Below are positions 9,735 through 22,713 of a DNA stretch of 64,000 bases, piece by piece. Every line of letters begins with the position of its first letter. The stretch's first letter is position 1. This DNA comes from Isoetes taiwanensis (lineage: Eukaryota; Streptophyta; Lycopodiopsida; Isoetales; Isoetaceae). The stretch covers positions 1,036,001-1,100,000 of the forward strand of contig JAJEKV010000165.1 in NCBI GenBank assembly GCA_021234155.1, written 5' to 3'. The notes under the pieces are model-generated. The model was not told the DNA's origin. It ran no database searches and saw only the letters and a list, made by a program, of their open reading frames with translations. The position numbers and the translations under genes are program-made.

Positions 9735-10365
9735 TCATGGGATCGTATATTGTGCTGGAACGTCACAACGAGCCTCTTCATGGAGGCCCTTGCCTTGTTC
9801 AATGATGGTTGCCCGTAGCTCATGCACCCTCCGATCTCGAACTGCGAAGCTATGCTCCAGTTTCTGTAAGCGAGAGTCCAGCATAGGGTTCATTGCAGAC
9901 GAGGCCACTTCCTGTGTCTCGACTCGAGTGTGAAGGGCTCTCAATTGTGATTGGCTCTCTTCAAAGGCGACTTGGACTTTTTGCATCACGGTAGCAGCCT
10001 CCTCAGCCTCTAATTGAAGGCAGGAGACGGTTGTCATTGTCTTCTGCTCAGCAGTTGCCTGTCCTGTGTCATGGTTTCAATGGCTATGGACAAGGAATCC
10101 ATGCGGGCCTGCATGTCAATGAGACTCTTCTTGTCCTTCTGCCTTTCAGAGTGCACTAGGCGAAGGCCATCCTCCAGCTGCTGTAGGCGGGTCTCCATGC
10201 TGGAAACACGCTGCTTTTCAGTAGCCAGCTACCCCTTGAGCAATTTGGGTGCGGTGGCCTGCATCTCCTCTGACACACAAGCAATTCAAGTTGTGTTGCC
10301 CTCTGCCATTGCTTGAATCTGTTTTCAGTGCTTCTCAACTGCTTGGTTTGGTGGCGGTGATGCAC
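9735..10365 (-). pseudogene. Decayed coiled-coil coding sequence, possibly gag-related
   Basis: Two minus-strand frames (10,365-10,156 and 10,037-9,735), separated by frameshifts and stops, encode heptad-rich helices: a METRLQQLEDGL segment, then QLEAEEAATVMQKVQ and SRLQKLEHSFAVRD. Together they look like one long coiled-coil protein that has degenerated. Long N-terminal coiled coils occur in some plant retrotransposon Gag proteins, but no Gag core is seen, so the assignment is weak. It lies just outside the LTR. Confidence 0.4.
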
Positions 10366-10463
10366 GGATACGGCTTGCCTCTAGGCTAGAGTATCTGTCA
10401 TATGCCTGCCGAGCTATGCTTGTTGCACGAGACTTTGCCCGCGCTTCTCTTTTCAGTGTGCAC

Positions 10464-10733
10464 CTATAAGATAAACAATAAAATTACATATATTCGAGAT
10501 TTAAGAGTTAGGAAGAGAGGGAAGAGCCTTAATATTGCATCAACTACAACATTTGATATCTTATATTGCCCTTGCAAGTCGAGGAGGCAATCAACCTCCA
10601 TGATGTGCATACCTTGTTTGTCAATGTCATTATCAATACCTTGCATAAGGGATTCAAATTGAGCATGCCCGTATAACAAATCTTCATGATCAGTTTTTTG
10701 TTCCACATTCCCATTAATTATAGGATTTCTCAT
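10464..10733 (-). CDS. Hypothetical 89-residue frame
   Basis: I do not recognise this protein. The N-terminal two thirds (MRNPIINGNV to about VVDAI) looks coding, with acidic and polar residues in soluble-protein proportions. The C-terminus becomes hydrophobic and may be read-through into an intron. It lies directly upstream of the decayed coiled-coil sequence on the same strand and could be its first exon. Confidence 0.25.
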   Translation of the reverse strand: MRNPIINGNVEQKTDHEDLLYGHAQFESLMQGIDNDIDKQGMHIMEVDCLLDLQGQYKISNVVVDAILRLFPLFLTLKSRIYVILLFIL

Positions 10734-10931
10734 GCAACCTATGCCATATCATCACGGTGGAACATTGATATACGAGGAGCATCTGATACCTAGACCAAAA
10801 GAACCATTTATCCAATATATCAACTATACCCTTACTTTTAATCCATTAACCATTTTTTTCAAGCTTTTATAATAAATGTTTGGAATCTAACCATTAGATA
10901 TAAGGTTGCCAAGTAAGCACAACAATAAGTA

Positions 10932-10975
10932 CTAGTTATGGTGCCCGGCGTTGCCGGGCTTTAGTAACAATTTGA
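10932..10975 (-). mobile_element. Helitron 3' terminus
   Basis: The minus strand has a GC-rich hairpin GCCCGGCAACGCCGGGC followed 8 bases later by CTAG and a T flank. A 3' hairpin plus CTRR next to host T defines Helitron 3' ends. The body therefore extends to the right. I found no convincing matching 5' end. Confidence 0.7.
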
Positions 10976-12826
10976 AGCAATGGTTGTTTTGCTTGATGCA
11001 AACAACGTGGTTTGGAGGGAAAAGGGTCAATGGTGAGGCATTGGTAGGCTCTAGCAATCTGTAGAAATTGGCATTGCAATGTGAAGGCAACAATAGTTAT
11101 AGTTGAAATTGTGTATTTTACCTCTAAGTATTGTTTGCTTAGAAGTTGAAGATGTAGTTATATTGAGTTGCCCTAGCATGGCAATTAATTGTGCTATTTT
11201 TTAATTTATGCATTTGTAGATGGCACAAATCTATTTATATGGGAAACCAATGGTTGAAGAACATAAGTTAATGAGGTTGAGAGGAAAGAGCATCAATCAC
11301 ATTATATATTTGATTAGGCCATGAAAGCATAATGATTGAAGAATTTTATGAATGCATCCCTCATTTCCAAGAAGATTGAAATGCAAATATTACTTAGCTG
11401 CACATATTTGATTGGTTAAATTAAATAGTACTTATGCCTATTAGAATCAAGGATCTGCATACATTTACCCGCACAAATTGAGACTGCCATAGTTAATTGC
11501 CTCTTCCACACAATACCTTTTGGCATGGTTCTTAAAACGTAAGGTATCCAATCAGCCAGGAGAACCTTATATGTCATGTAGACTGCAGGAAACTTTTTTG
11601 GATCTCAATAGGTCATTTAAACTTAACTAAACCTGGATCTGCCCAAAGAGTAGACTCACATTTTCATGTCTCATATGATTTTGTACCCACTGCCTAGAAG
11701 AATAAATTGTTAGTGTTCAAACATCTATTTGCATCTTCACAAATGAAGAAAAATATTCTCAAACACCAAGTCAAAGAAGTTTTCTCATCTGGTATTCACA
11801 GAAATATGTAACAATCATTTTCCATTAAAATTGCTTACATGGCTTGATGCATTGCGTGTTTTAATTTTAGTGATTATACCAATGACTTACCAATCAAAAA
11901 CTATAGTGCTTCTAGTTAGGCATTTACTGAAACCCACCTTGATTCAAACCAAATTGTCTTGTCACAGCCAAGTATCCCGTTGCAAATTATGTGAATATGC
12001 ACTTGATTAGACTGGTTAGAAGCTGAAGGCCGCAAATCGACCTTGCATTCTGCAATGCAAATTGATTTAAGATGGAGATACCAACTATGCAAATTAGAGT
12101 TTGAAGCATTATTTAAAAACATGACGCAGCTCCAGCTTAAAATCATGATGATCTTAGAAATTATGATCGTCAGACAACATCAAAACAATTGATATCAGAT
12201 AACTACCAAGATCAAAATACATAAGTCTACCTACATGTTCATTCCAACAGCTTCTAGTAAATGAAACTTCTATCAACTGGTTATGTTTTGTCGCTTAGCT
12301 CCAGAGTTATCTCGCTAGATACAACTGGTCTGTCTTGCTAGATTGGGAGCTAGAAAGATGAAATGCTTTAGTAGAAAGATGATTTAGAACCCATTTATAA
12401 GATAGAAACAATCTAAAATCTAGATGAGAATTAACATTCAGGATTATAGACACCTCAGCATATCCAATAAAGCTCAAGGTTTCCTGAGTGGGAGATATTT
12501 AAGAGAAGAAAATAGGAAAAGCTATTGATGCCCCTTTGCCCATTAGATAATCATGCTCAGATTATCAAAGAATGTTGATGAAAAATACCTGAATATCAGA
12601 GCTACCAACTAAGCAAATTCATTAAAGCTTGGGATTCTAGTGCATGTAGAATTTATAGATGTGGCAACAATAATAGATGGTCTGTTCTTGAAGAACTGAT
12701 GGAAGGCAAATAAAATCATGCTTGTAGCTGTGGATATTATCCCAGAAGTAATACTTCGACAATAGTTTATTTGCAAAGGTAATGGACTACGAAACTTAAT
12801 TAAAACTTTACCTGCAAAAGCGCCCT
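10976..12826. other. No gene recognised; probably decayed Helitron interior
   Basis: AT-rich sequence with only short frames and no motif I can assign. It lies on the body side of the Helitron terminus at 10,932. Confidence 0.5.
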
Positions 12827-13084
12827 TTACAATTTGAAGGTCCCCAAAAAACTCTCCGGAGACTGGACTGGACCGAAGATATTGCGAGAAGGAGCTGACT
12901 CCACTGGCTCATGTGCTGCTGGATAATGCACCGCTTCAAAAAAATCCTGGCGTTCCTGAGCTTCTAAATCTAGCACAGATAATTTGTTGGTTGAAGCTGC
13001 TGCCGCATGCTCCCGCATTTTTGAATGGATAAATGATGGAGAGCCGGGTAGAGAATCCTTTCGGATACATAGCCTAACGCTCAT
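12827..13084 (-). CDS. Hypothetical ORF, possible gene fragment
   Basis: The 85-residue frame has normal coding composition (KMREHAAAAST, LDLEAQERQDFFEAV, SAPSRNIFGPV) and starts with ATG at 13,084. I cannot name a family. A possible splice donor follows the stop (gcag/gtaaag near 12,812), so the frame may be part of a longer broken gene. It lies between the Helitron end at 10,932 and the MEE59-like gene, all on the minus strand, so capture by the Helitron is possible. Confidence 0.3.
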   Translation of the reverse strand: MSVRLCIRKDSLPGSPSFIHSKMREHAAAASTNKLSVLDLEAQERQDFFEAVHYPAAHEPVESAPSRNIFGPVQSPESFLGTFKL

Positions 13085-14848
13085 TCTTCATAGCCTAATG
13101 CTTATTTATAGCGGATCTAATTTGGAATTCCACTGTAGCATATGATGTATACCTACAAAAATCCTTGTGATTGAACAGTATGTGCTGGATTCAGGTAAAT
13201 CAGGCATATCTGCTGGCATTTGGCCCTGTCATGCAAAGCAGACGTTAGAATTGCAAGACTTCTATTCTGCTAATGATATTACAGTAAGCTTAGTGGAATT
13301 GAACCACTCATACATGCCAAACATAACCTATCGTCAACAATCCTGTGCACCTAGAATGTTATGCTTATTTAAACTGGCTGAATCACTTGCAACTAAATAA
13401 AAAGAACTGGAAAATTTCCATTAAGCATATACATATCCAGTAAAATACATACATGCCAAAAGCAGCTTTCAAACATGTACATTGTTACCAAGAGGCCCCT
13501 TTGCTGCACTTGTAAACACAAAACAGAGATGTCAACTTTATTAGGGATTGTTTCTCAGCTTGAAGGCCTAAACAATCTGCTTAAATGCATCTGCCTATCT
13601 ACCTCTCTGGACACTGGTATTGCAAGATCTATACATTGGAATCATTTGAGAACAGTGCCAGGAATGTAGCTCCTTCGTTATCTGTAAAACAAAGATCATT
13701 CCCACAATTAGAACATAGATTTGAGGAATGGACAATGCTGCAATAACAATGAATTGACAAAACAAAAGGATAGTTTAGCTTTCCCTGAACTTGCACAGAT
13801 AGCAAACAACATCCAGTCCTTTCTTAAACATCTGCAAATAACAAATATTTCATAAATTTGACTGAAAGATAATGAGGAATATGAGATATATTGCTTGACA
13901 GAGAAACTGAGATGAATTTCTTTACATTTGGTGAGCTCTTATAATCACTGGTGCACCAGAACAGAGTAACAAACATAAGTAATAGATGTTAGAGGCAAAG
14001 ATCAGCTCATTCCACATATTTCTACCACGGATCTACATGCCATCAGTGCACATTTTTCCACCACAGATCTATAGATTACATAATAAAAGTGAAAGCCATC
14101 GATCCACATATTTCTACCACATATTAGCACGCTCTGTTACATAATCCCTGCAAAAATAGAAAGGTCAAGCAAAAAAAATTGGAAAGAGCAAAAGCCCTGG
14201 AAGATTCAAGGTCCTTCAAATCAACGGATGAGACAAAAACGGCGATCTGAAGCGTTGGTGTATTTCCTAAACAGATTAGGCTAACCTAACGGGAAGCCAT
14301 GGAGTAAGGATCCTACACTAATAGCAAAGAGGCAATCGAAAGGCTTGCAAAAATGCAATGGCGAGCCTATTTTGTGGCCAAGCAGCAAAAAATCTTCCAT
14401 TCTAGTCTGCGTTTAAAACCCTGTGATTTGAGAACCCTGTAATTAGAATTGCAAGAGGGATTAAATGGGTTGTACCTGCTCCAACAATTCCTCTGGAGAT
14501 TTTGAAGCGTTCTTCCTGCAATTTGCCACTGCCGATTAGCTCATCCCTCGGTATTTTGCAAAGGTAAAAAATAATGGTAGGCAGAAGAGCTTGATGTAGC
14601 TTGGGTCGGAGATGGACAGACGACGACCTGCAGATGGATCACAAACTTGGGAGGCTTAGTATCATCTTGCAGATGCACAGTGGCAAAAAGCTAAAACTGA
14701 CCTGATTCTTTGTCATCATTATTTTGTTCAACACTAAATGATAATCCCTATTTTGCAACCTTCCCATCAACAAAGGCCCCATTAGAAAAACTTGCCTTGA
14801 GCTTCAAATCACCAGCCCTGTGGCCGATGAATTGCGGCCAGAGCTTGG
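13085..14848. other. No gene recognised
   Basis: AT-rich sequence with only short unremarkable frames. A short phrase (atctacatgcca, tttctaccac and similar) recurs around 14,010-14,130. Confidence 0.5.
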
Positions 14849-15230
14849 CTAAGGGGACGGGATGTCCAATAGAGGATGTTGCATAACCATAGCCAAATCT
14901 TTATAATAATCGGTCTGCGCAGACTCATCTCCGTTAGCAATCCCTCCTTCAGTGTGTAAAATCTACAGCAAGATTGAGAGATTAAGGGAAGAAAGAAAAG
15001 ATACAAAGGGGATAAGAAAATACCAAAGGGGAGGCCTCAAGTTCGCGCAGTTTAGCATATTCAGGGATGTCGGATTGAGAGGGCCACTCCATATTTTGAG
15101 AAGGTTCGCTGCGGGAAGGTTTTGGGGGCCTGTGAGGTGCATGAACATCAAAATACTCCTGAACTTGCTCATTAATCCGTTGCCTCACCATCTCCGGCTC
15201 AATTTGATCGCTGCGGCTTGGCTTCGACAT
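14849..15230 (-). CDS. MEE59-like small protein, two exons
   Basis: Exon 1 (15,230-15,024, 69 codons) starts MSKPSRSDQ and contains VQEYFDVHAPHRPPKPSRSEPS and IPEYAKLREL. Exon 2 (14,962-14,849) contains a DYYKDL segment and ends in TAG. The intron (15,023-14,963, 61 bp) has GT...AG ends, a pyrimidine-rich 3' side, and keeps phase 0, giving 106 residues. The pattern SKPSRSD, YFD-x-x-AP-x-R, KP-x-RSE, IPEY and YYxDL matches my recollection of the plant MATERNAL EFFECT EMBRYO ARREST 59 family, whose biochemical role is unknown. Family members usually go on to a conserved C-terminus with an HHTTGTGF-like motif, which is absent here, so this copy may be truncated. Gene model good, name tentative. 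Confidence 0.6.
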
Positions 15231-17320
15231 TTTCTCTGCCCTTCGCCCTTGCTCTTCCTAGATCTAGAGTTATCTAAGATACATTTTCCCATGTGGCATC
15301 CATGCCGTGAGCAAATTTCTTACCCTGAGAAATAGCCTGTATTATGAAACCATATCTTAAAAGCTTTCTCGATTTTTGGAAAGTCAGGAATATTTCCCGG
15401 CTGCAAAAAAATCTTTAAAACCTTGGAAAATGAACTTAAAATAAAATCCAAAAAGTTTTCCACACATCGGAAAAACCGAATTTAAACAATAGGATGATGA
15501 TCACATGAATTGAAAAAATAAAGAAAAGGAAAATGAAACAAGCATAATGAGCTTTGAATAGCATTAAGTTTTGCACATGGAATTTAAGCATTAGACTTGA
15601 TGGTGTTAAATATGCACAACATTAAATATGAGTACATGATTGAAAAAGTAAAGATAGGGAAATGTAAATGAAGAGTACTTATATAATGGACCAAAATGCC
15701 GATCCGAGGGCTCGATCGATGCTATAGTGGAGTTTGTCCCCTAAAAATCTGCAAACTCGTGTTAAATTTTTGTCATTCTAAAATATCTCAGGCAATTTTC
15801 TTGGCAAAGGGGAAAAAAAAAAAAACCCGGCAAAATACACTAGAAAATGCACTAACATATATATTTTTTTGTACCAACATTTTTGTTGGTTAAACATATT
15901 GCTATTTTCGAGCTCTGATTACTCTACAAAAGGAACCATTGAGGGGAAAAATGCCAATCGCATATGTTTGGATTCAATTTTGTGCAAGTTTTACATTTGT
16001 CGTGCATGTTAAATTGCATGGAGTAAATAGAAACCGTCCAATAAAATGCCTAAGATGTGTTTTGAAAACTAGCAACGATATTTGTTATTAATTTGAACAT
16101 TGTTTTCGTAGGTCTAACCGGAATGGAACCCAACGAAATCATTTGTGGGGTATGATCAGAGACTGCGGTGGACGGAATATTTTGCTGCTTGAGCTAGGGT
16201 GCTAGATCCATTACTAGGGTACTCACATAGCAACTGTCATATCTTGCTAATACGACCGGATGATTCTGAATTTAAGTCTAAATTGTTCTGTGTAGGGTTA
16301 CAGTTATGAAAGATAAAGTCGCAAGACAAAGCAAAGGCGTGGCATTGCCAATGGGATAGGATCACTTGCAACAGGTACTTTGATCTTTTGAATCTAGAGT
16401 TTAAACAAGGGCTTTTAACATCTCATATATTTGTTTCATATGTTTTAATTTCGTTTGCTTCAAATCTTTGCTGTAATTTTTCAACAGGCTGGGAAGTGTT
16501 CTCGGGTTGAATACATATGATTCCCAATTGAAGAAAGATTAGTACAAGGGTTAATGTTGTGGCCAAGTACATCCCACAGACACAATCACTACAGCTACTA
16601 AACCTATCCAATGTTCAGCTCTCCCAGCAATTTCTAGGAAAAATCTTCGACCCTTTCATGTATGGCATCTACATGCAAGAAATTCAGTTTGCATTCATTT
16701 TACCTCTTAGCAATGGCGGCTCTTGGTTGTTTAGAGGTCGTTTTTTACTTTGAAGCTTTGTCTTTAGCCATCCCTATTAACAAATTTGTTGTATGTCCTA
16801 TTAAAAACCTATTGCTTGGGTCTAGTTTTTGTTTGCTTGCAGAACGGTCACTTGCAGGAGACTGTTAAAGAAGGTTCAACAGCTATCCAAGTTTTGAAAG
16901 GGGGTTGGTTTTCCTCAAGAATTGAACGTCTCAGCCTCCATGTCAATGGATGCCATGTGTGAGATTCACTTGATATATTTGATTGAGGGTCGTATATATA
17001 CTATAAATTCTAATAATTTGCATGTGAATTAGATCGATTCAAGGATCATTTAATGAGCTTCAGGCACTGGCCGGGACGGGTGCTTCGATAGAGATGAAAC
17101 ATATGTTTGATGGACATGCTCCTTCAAAGGTAGGTAGCTAATTATTCTACTTGGTTTGCATTGTTTATGTCATCAAATCTCTAATTGTCTGTTTGATTCT
17201 CATGATTGACATCTACAGGTATGCATGTAAAATGTCATACTCCGATGACCTCTCATGTAAATAATTAACATGTTGAATTGTAACACATAGTCATGATGGG
17301 TTTGGAATTGAATACTCTGG
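15231..17320. other. No gene recognised
   Basis: AT-rich sequence. Only short frames are open and none matches a family I know. A short A run with gggg (15,811-15,826) is the only low-complexity feature of note. Confidence 0.5.
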
Positions 17321-17767
17321 GTTATTTTGCTACATATTCTAAACGAGGTGCACCCTGGACTACCACAGTCGTCGGATCTGTCAATCTGACGGCCCAGACT
17401 GTATGTTGGAGCCTCTGGACACCTCTCGTTTCGATTATGCTCAATTATGATTGGGGACGCCTATGATTTTAAGATGTCGAATACGAGTTTGCCTAAGGTT
17501 TTGATGGTATATCGAGCCTCTATACGGTTTCGCTTAAGCTTTTAGAATATGAAATACGGGGATTCGAACCTCTACCAAAATAACTCAATGTCCTAATAAG
17601 ACTACTTTAACCAATCTAACCAGTGAGCTAATGTGACTATTTTTTATCTTAAATCTATGTTTTTTTTTATAATAACCCATTGAATTGTTTTAGGGATATG
17701 GTCTATGGTTTCAAGAATTATATCTATATCAAATCCCCCTGGAACCCCCTGTTATTTTGCTACATAT
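17321..17767 (-). repeat. 413-bp interspersed repeat with tRNA-like boxes, copy 1
   Basis: The segment 17,338-17,750 is flanked by an identical 17-base direct repeat GTTATTTTGCTACATAT (17,321-17,337 and 17,751-17,767). It is the reverse complement of the repeat at 34,271-34,690, with scattered substitutions. On the minus strand it contains an A-box-like TAGCTCACTGG and a perfect B box GGTTCGAATCC, as in tRNA-derived SINEs. The pol III boxes lie in the middle rather than at the 5' end, so it is not a textbook SINE. Confidence 0.75.
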
Positions 17768-18034
17768 GAAGCATAAATAAGTTAGGGGAATAAACCAATA
17801 AGACTTGAAAATGCTAATATTTGCCCAAAGCCCTGCAAATGAAGGGCACCAAATTTCGAAATGCCCGTCAGAAGAAAGACTAGAAAAAATTTATATGGCA
17901 TTTGAAGGGCTGGGGATGTAGGTTTGCCTGTCATTTTTTATCTATGGTATATCAGTATAATACTTTGTATGATACGGTATAGTATTTATATTTGTATATA
18001 TATTTAAAAACTTAGAACCAAGTCAATTCTGAAT

Positions 18035-18490
18035 TTGTCTGCATATCCTTTGAATGATTTGGATAGAGATAAGCAGATTACAGAATGGTTGGAAAGTTTG
18101 CTTGTCAAGTTTGCTTCAAAGGTTGATCGAACACGATGTTTGAGTGAGAGAGAGGACTTTGTTGGGATAATCTACAGGGTTGCCATAAATAAAGGTATAA
18201 TGGTAGCTTGGTCTATTTGTCGAGATGAAAATGGAACTTGTGATAGTTGGTGGAACAGTTTACCAGCCCTCATGAATTTATGGCAATGTTGCATGCTCAT
18301 TCCTGCAAGCACAACAAGTTGTGACTCATGAGAGGGGATTTTTTTTCGCCAAAATGCTATCAAAAGTGCTATAAGAGCTCGTATGAATCTAGAGACACTT
18401 GATGCGCTCATGCTAGTGTCATTATGGGATGCACCATTTGAGTCCATAGATTGGCAAGCATGTTTTACGGATTGGTATGAAGCAAGATAT
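18035..18490 (+). pseudogene. hAT-type transposase C-terminal remnant
   Basis: The first frame (18,035-18,331) ends with a segment like the hAT dimerisation region (W-x-x-L-x-x-L near 18,250, then a proline-containing IPAS turn). The reading continues in another frame from about 18,345 with RQNAIKSAIRARMN, LETLDALMLVSL and ESIDWQACFTDW, in the order of the ZNF862/KIAA1586-like hAT C-terminus. The normal CERGFS motif is degraded to THERGFF at a run of T where the frame shifts. No catalytic triad or terminal repeats were found. It is a decayed remnant. Confidence 0.55.
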
Positions 18491-21400
18491 AACATGTGCA
18501 TTTTCTACGTATTTTTTTGTTAAAAATTTGGATTTTGTCATTTTTTGAATTTTTATCTAGCATATGAAAGGTTGGAATTTGAGAAGTTCCTGTCATGCGA
18601 AAAGGCATAAAATATTTTCCCTGTCCTTTGAAAACCGTCAAATTTACACACTTACTCCTTATCCTTACTCTGTGGCACCTTGTTAGACTTTATTTTGCAT
18701 GGTAAAAGGGATATTGAAAGGCCTGCAGCCTTCAATTTCCAACCCTCAAGCCTTTGGAGAAACCATGCTGTTAGGGTTGACTCAAAAGCGGCCATATACG
18801 AGTTCCCACAAAAACATCGAGCAACTGTTGCAATTGCAAAAGGAAGCTCGTTGTTTCAAAGAGGATCCGGCAAGGGGTTTGATTCTAACCCTTTTCAGAA
18901 CCGTGGCTATGGCGGATCAAACATTCGTATATTTCGTCGGAATCGGCATAGTCCATTTGTGCATTACCAGAGGTTGTCCTTTTACCTTGACCAAGAAAAG
19001 CTGCACCAGGAACAGACAATTGATTTTCTTAGGCGTCTGAGGATGTTCCTCATTTCCTCTCTATGCCTTCCTTTACCTATGTCTTTGGATGTCTTATTTG
19101 CTGGTACGTTCTTATTCATCTTATGAATAAATCCTGCAGTAGAAGCTGTAGCATATCTTGTTATGCCATCAGTCTGCACTTGTCCATTAGTGTTATTTGC
19201 AGTTTGAGATACACCTCCATTTACAAGCTCATTATTAAAGGTTCTCCGTTGGCCATGCTATTTGTGAAGAGCTCCACTAAGAACCAATTTTAGCACCAGC
19301 ATTGGCATAAGGTTCTGTCCAGTTATGAGTACATTGTCCATCAACACCAATGTACTTTGGAATGTGCGATTTAGAGCTCTGAATTTCTATCTATCTATCA
19401 ACAACAATGTCCTTTGCCATGTGCCATTTGGAGCTCTTTCGAGCAGAGAAGAACACCACAAGAAATTTATTGGCATCGATAAGGCAGGTGGAAAAGAGTG
19501 TTTTTACGTCCAGGTGTTGTACATGAACTGTCTCCTTAGAATCTAAATACAGTAAGCATTGATGATGGCAGTAAAAGATGCAGAACCTTAAAGCAGTAAA
19601 TCATCTTAGCTATGGCGGAGTCTGAATCCTCAATGATGAAATGGGTGTGTGTTGCCAATCTTGTCAATAATTGCTTTTGGTAGTATACACACTGCAGCGG
19701 CAGACCCAAATATTTGGGGCGGCTGGTCTTGGTTAAGGTCTCGCTTTTCTTCATCTTCTCAATTTTGTTTGCTCATTTAGGCTTAAGAGGAGCTGCATAT
19801 CCTTACAACCCACTGCTGCTGGAGCTTTACAATTGATGGAACACAAGTTAGGGTTTGCGTGATTTACTTTGTTTCCCTTTTATGTTTTGTTTATAGAACA
19901 GACGGTTCTTATTGGGTTCAAATCCCATACAGAAGAGGGCCTTGAACCTTCTTATTGTATCCTCTTCAACTTCTTCTGAATCCTCACGTCAATACAAATC
20001 TGGATGATCGTTGTGCCAACTTGCATAATTGAGTGGAAATGCTTCAAGGTACATTTGCGTCCTATCTACACGTGACTACTTTGGATTAAATTTGTTTACT
20101 ATTTCTGTAGAGAAAAGAGGGACCTTCAATCTTTTCCTTTGTCCTCTTCAACGTCTTCTACATCTTTGCTTGAATACAAATTTTCATGTTTGCTATGGTA
20201 GCTTGCAGTTTTGGGAGATTTCCAAGTTAATTGGAAGTATACATCACATAAATGCTCGTTGCGCATTGCAACATGCAAGGACTGCCAGAATAGTATGCAA
20301 AAATATTAAAGCAGCCCGGTAGGCATGCACAGTAGGAAGACCCAGAGATTATTACTTTGTCTGCTATACCAACAGCATATGACATCATATGGGATTTCAG
20401 TTAGATTTCAGACAACTTTTCTTCCAGTCCAAAGAACAATGTCTATAATGCTAAACATGATTCAAAGCACAAGAGGCATCAGTGAAGACGATTCTCACAG
20501 CATCGTGGATGAAGGTTTCTTTTATCACCCTGTTGCACAAGTAATGGGACAATTTAAAGGAGCCAGCCTAACATCAATCTTGAAAGGATTTGCAAATAAT
20601 GCAGCTGAAGAGAAGCTGAACCTGAAGTAGACACAAAGCTGAAACAACCTCCTGGTATGAGAACATCTGCTGTCGAAGAGTTGAAATTGAAAGGCCTGGT
20701 TTTTGAAGGCTTGCCCGTTAAATTGGATTAAATGAAGTGACTGTGTGAATACTCTGCACACTCATATCATGGAGGCTAAACATCATTCTTGGCTCCGATC
20801 AAGAAAGGTTCTACCTCTTAAAAATAAAATTTCGTATGGAATAATACAAATACTTATCCATTCTTTTTCTGCCAACCTTAATAATAATGCATGCATAGTT
20901 TAGCAAGTGATTTTGGAACTAAAGTTGGTTAGATACCAGGTTGGTTTCAGATACCATGGATTCAAATAGCAAGAAGAGGTGGAAAAAGGTACTTTATGGT
21001 GGGATGCACCCCAGATAATTACGCAGATCCATCAATTTTAGAAGCAATGGTATGAATGCCCATGTTGTGAAGCGTGATTTGTGTGACAGTGATGCAAGAA
21101 TTGGTTGCAATATCACAATGTGTGTGTGTGTGTGTGTTGTTTCTACAGTGGCAAGTGTGGACGCTTGCTCTCAAATTCCACGCTAGAAAGTTATGCTCTT
21201 CTCCTGATTGATGCTCTTATTGGTATTCTGGGTAGCACAATCCTATTTACAGTAGATGATGTTTCCTTCAAATTTGTATACAAATCTCTTTTTAACCTGA
21301 CATGTTTTGTCAGCGGGCTTTATGTCATGACGCCTGACAAGATCCATCCGCAGACTCTATTTTGGCCTCAATCATATGTCTTCTCATTGTTCATCTCCTT

Positions 21401-22713
21401 TTCATGACTATAGCCGCCCTAACTTAATTGTGGGCAATAAACAAGCAGCCAAGCATCTTCAAAATTCGCATCATCAGTTCTGGCAAATATCTCATTGCAT
21501 TCATCTATTGTAGCATCTGTTTTGGTTGCATCTAGACTGCCATCTCCACTACTAGTTTTTGCACTCATGTTATTTTCATTGGAGTTCTTCCTTCTCTTCC
21601 CTCTGGTTCCACACTGCATTAGGTGCCGCTCAAGAAAGATGGACTTGCTAATTTACTGCTTGCTGATGACAATGACAGTAGCTTTAGTTTTCAGCTTAAG
21701 CAGACTTCTATCATATTTCCCATTGGGAATCATAAGTTTTATCCTTTGTCCCATATGGTTAATAAGCATTCAAGAGTATGATTTGAAATGTATGGACCAT
21801 GGGATGAACCAAAGTTGTGTTCTGATATTGATTATCTCAAGTGTTTGTTTATATCAGCAACAGCGTAACTTTTATGGCTTAATCTTGTGCAAGGCTTTGC
21901 CGATGATTGTTAAGCTTTTTTATTTTGTGCTGAGGTGGTTGTGGAGTTTAGATTAGTGAGTTAGTTTTGATCCTTTATAAGCAGCTGAAGAACCGTTCTC
22001 TCTTAATACAAATTGTAAATACATAAGACTGTAGGTGGGTGCAATTTCATTCGACCGTTTGTGTTTGGTCTGTCTGATGCACATGATAAGACGCAGTAAA
22101 ACTTCTGTGTGTCTTTCCTATTGTGGCATTTTCCTCAATATAGGACCAACTGAATTCTAAGCTTACTATGGTTGGACGTGCCACTGCAAAGCTGTATGAA
22201 CTATTTTAGAAAAAGCTTCTCTCTATCTGATGGGTTACCAGGAGGTTAGTTCAAGTAACTTAGCACGTCATAGAAGGCATTGGGTACTTTTCTTTGACAT
22301 TATAGCAAAAATAAATTCTGGACGCTAATTAGTGCAGGATAGGCAAGTGAGATTAAGCTATTAAGCCCGTGTGCAGAATAATAGTTTTTGCATTTGAAAA
22401 GACAAAGGCATGTCCCATATTGAGAATAATGATTCAGCAATACAGACAATTCCTTGTCTTAAAATGCAGGTATTTGCAATGATGCTCATAATTTATGCAT
22501 TGGGGTAGAACCATGAAATGAGTATCATGTGGCTGATTGTTGGGAAGTAGTTTGCGTTGATTGTTTATCAGAATATGAATCACTTTCCCCTTTACATAGT
22601 GGCGTCCTTGGTTATTAGATCCAACAAATAAATGGGTGTAGTGTCGGATGCATAAAACACGTTAAGATTCCATTTTGTTTGTTTCTGTTATTTAGTCCAA
22701 CCTCTACTTATAC
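18491..22713. other. Low gene density; possible decayed exons only
   Basis: Frames at 18,680-19,126, 20,325-20,630 and 21,495-21,956 are open, but I recognise none. The best candidate for former coding sequence is 21,610-21,850, where one plus-strand frame reads through an exon-like segment (DGLANLLLADDND) before a stop. A TG dinucleotide tract occupies 21,119-21,137. No complete gene is supported. Confidence 0.4.
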
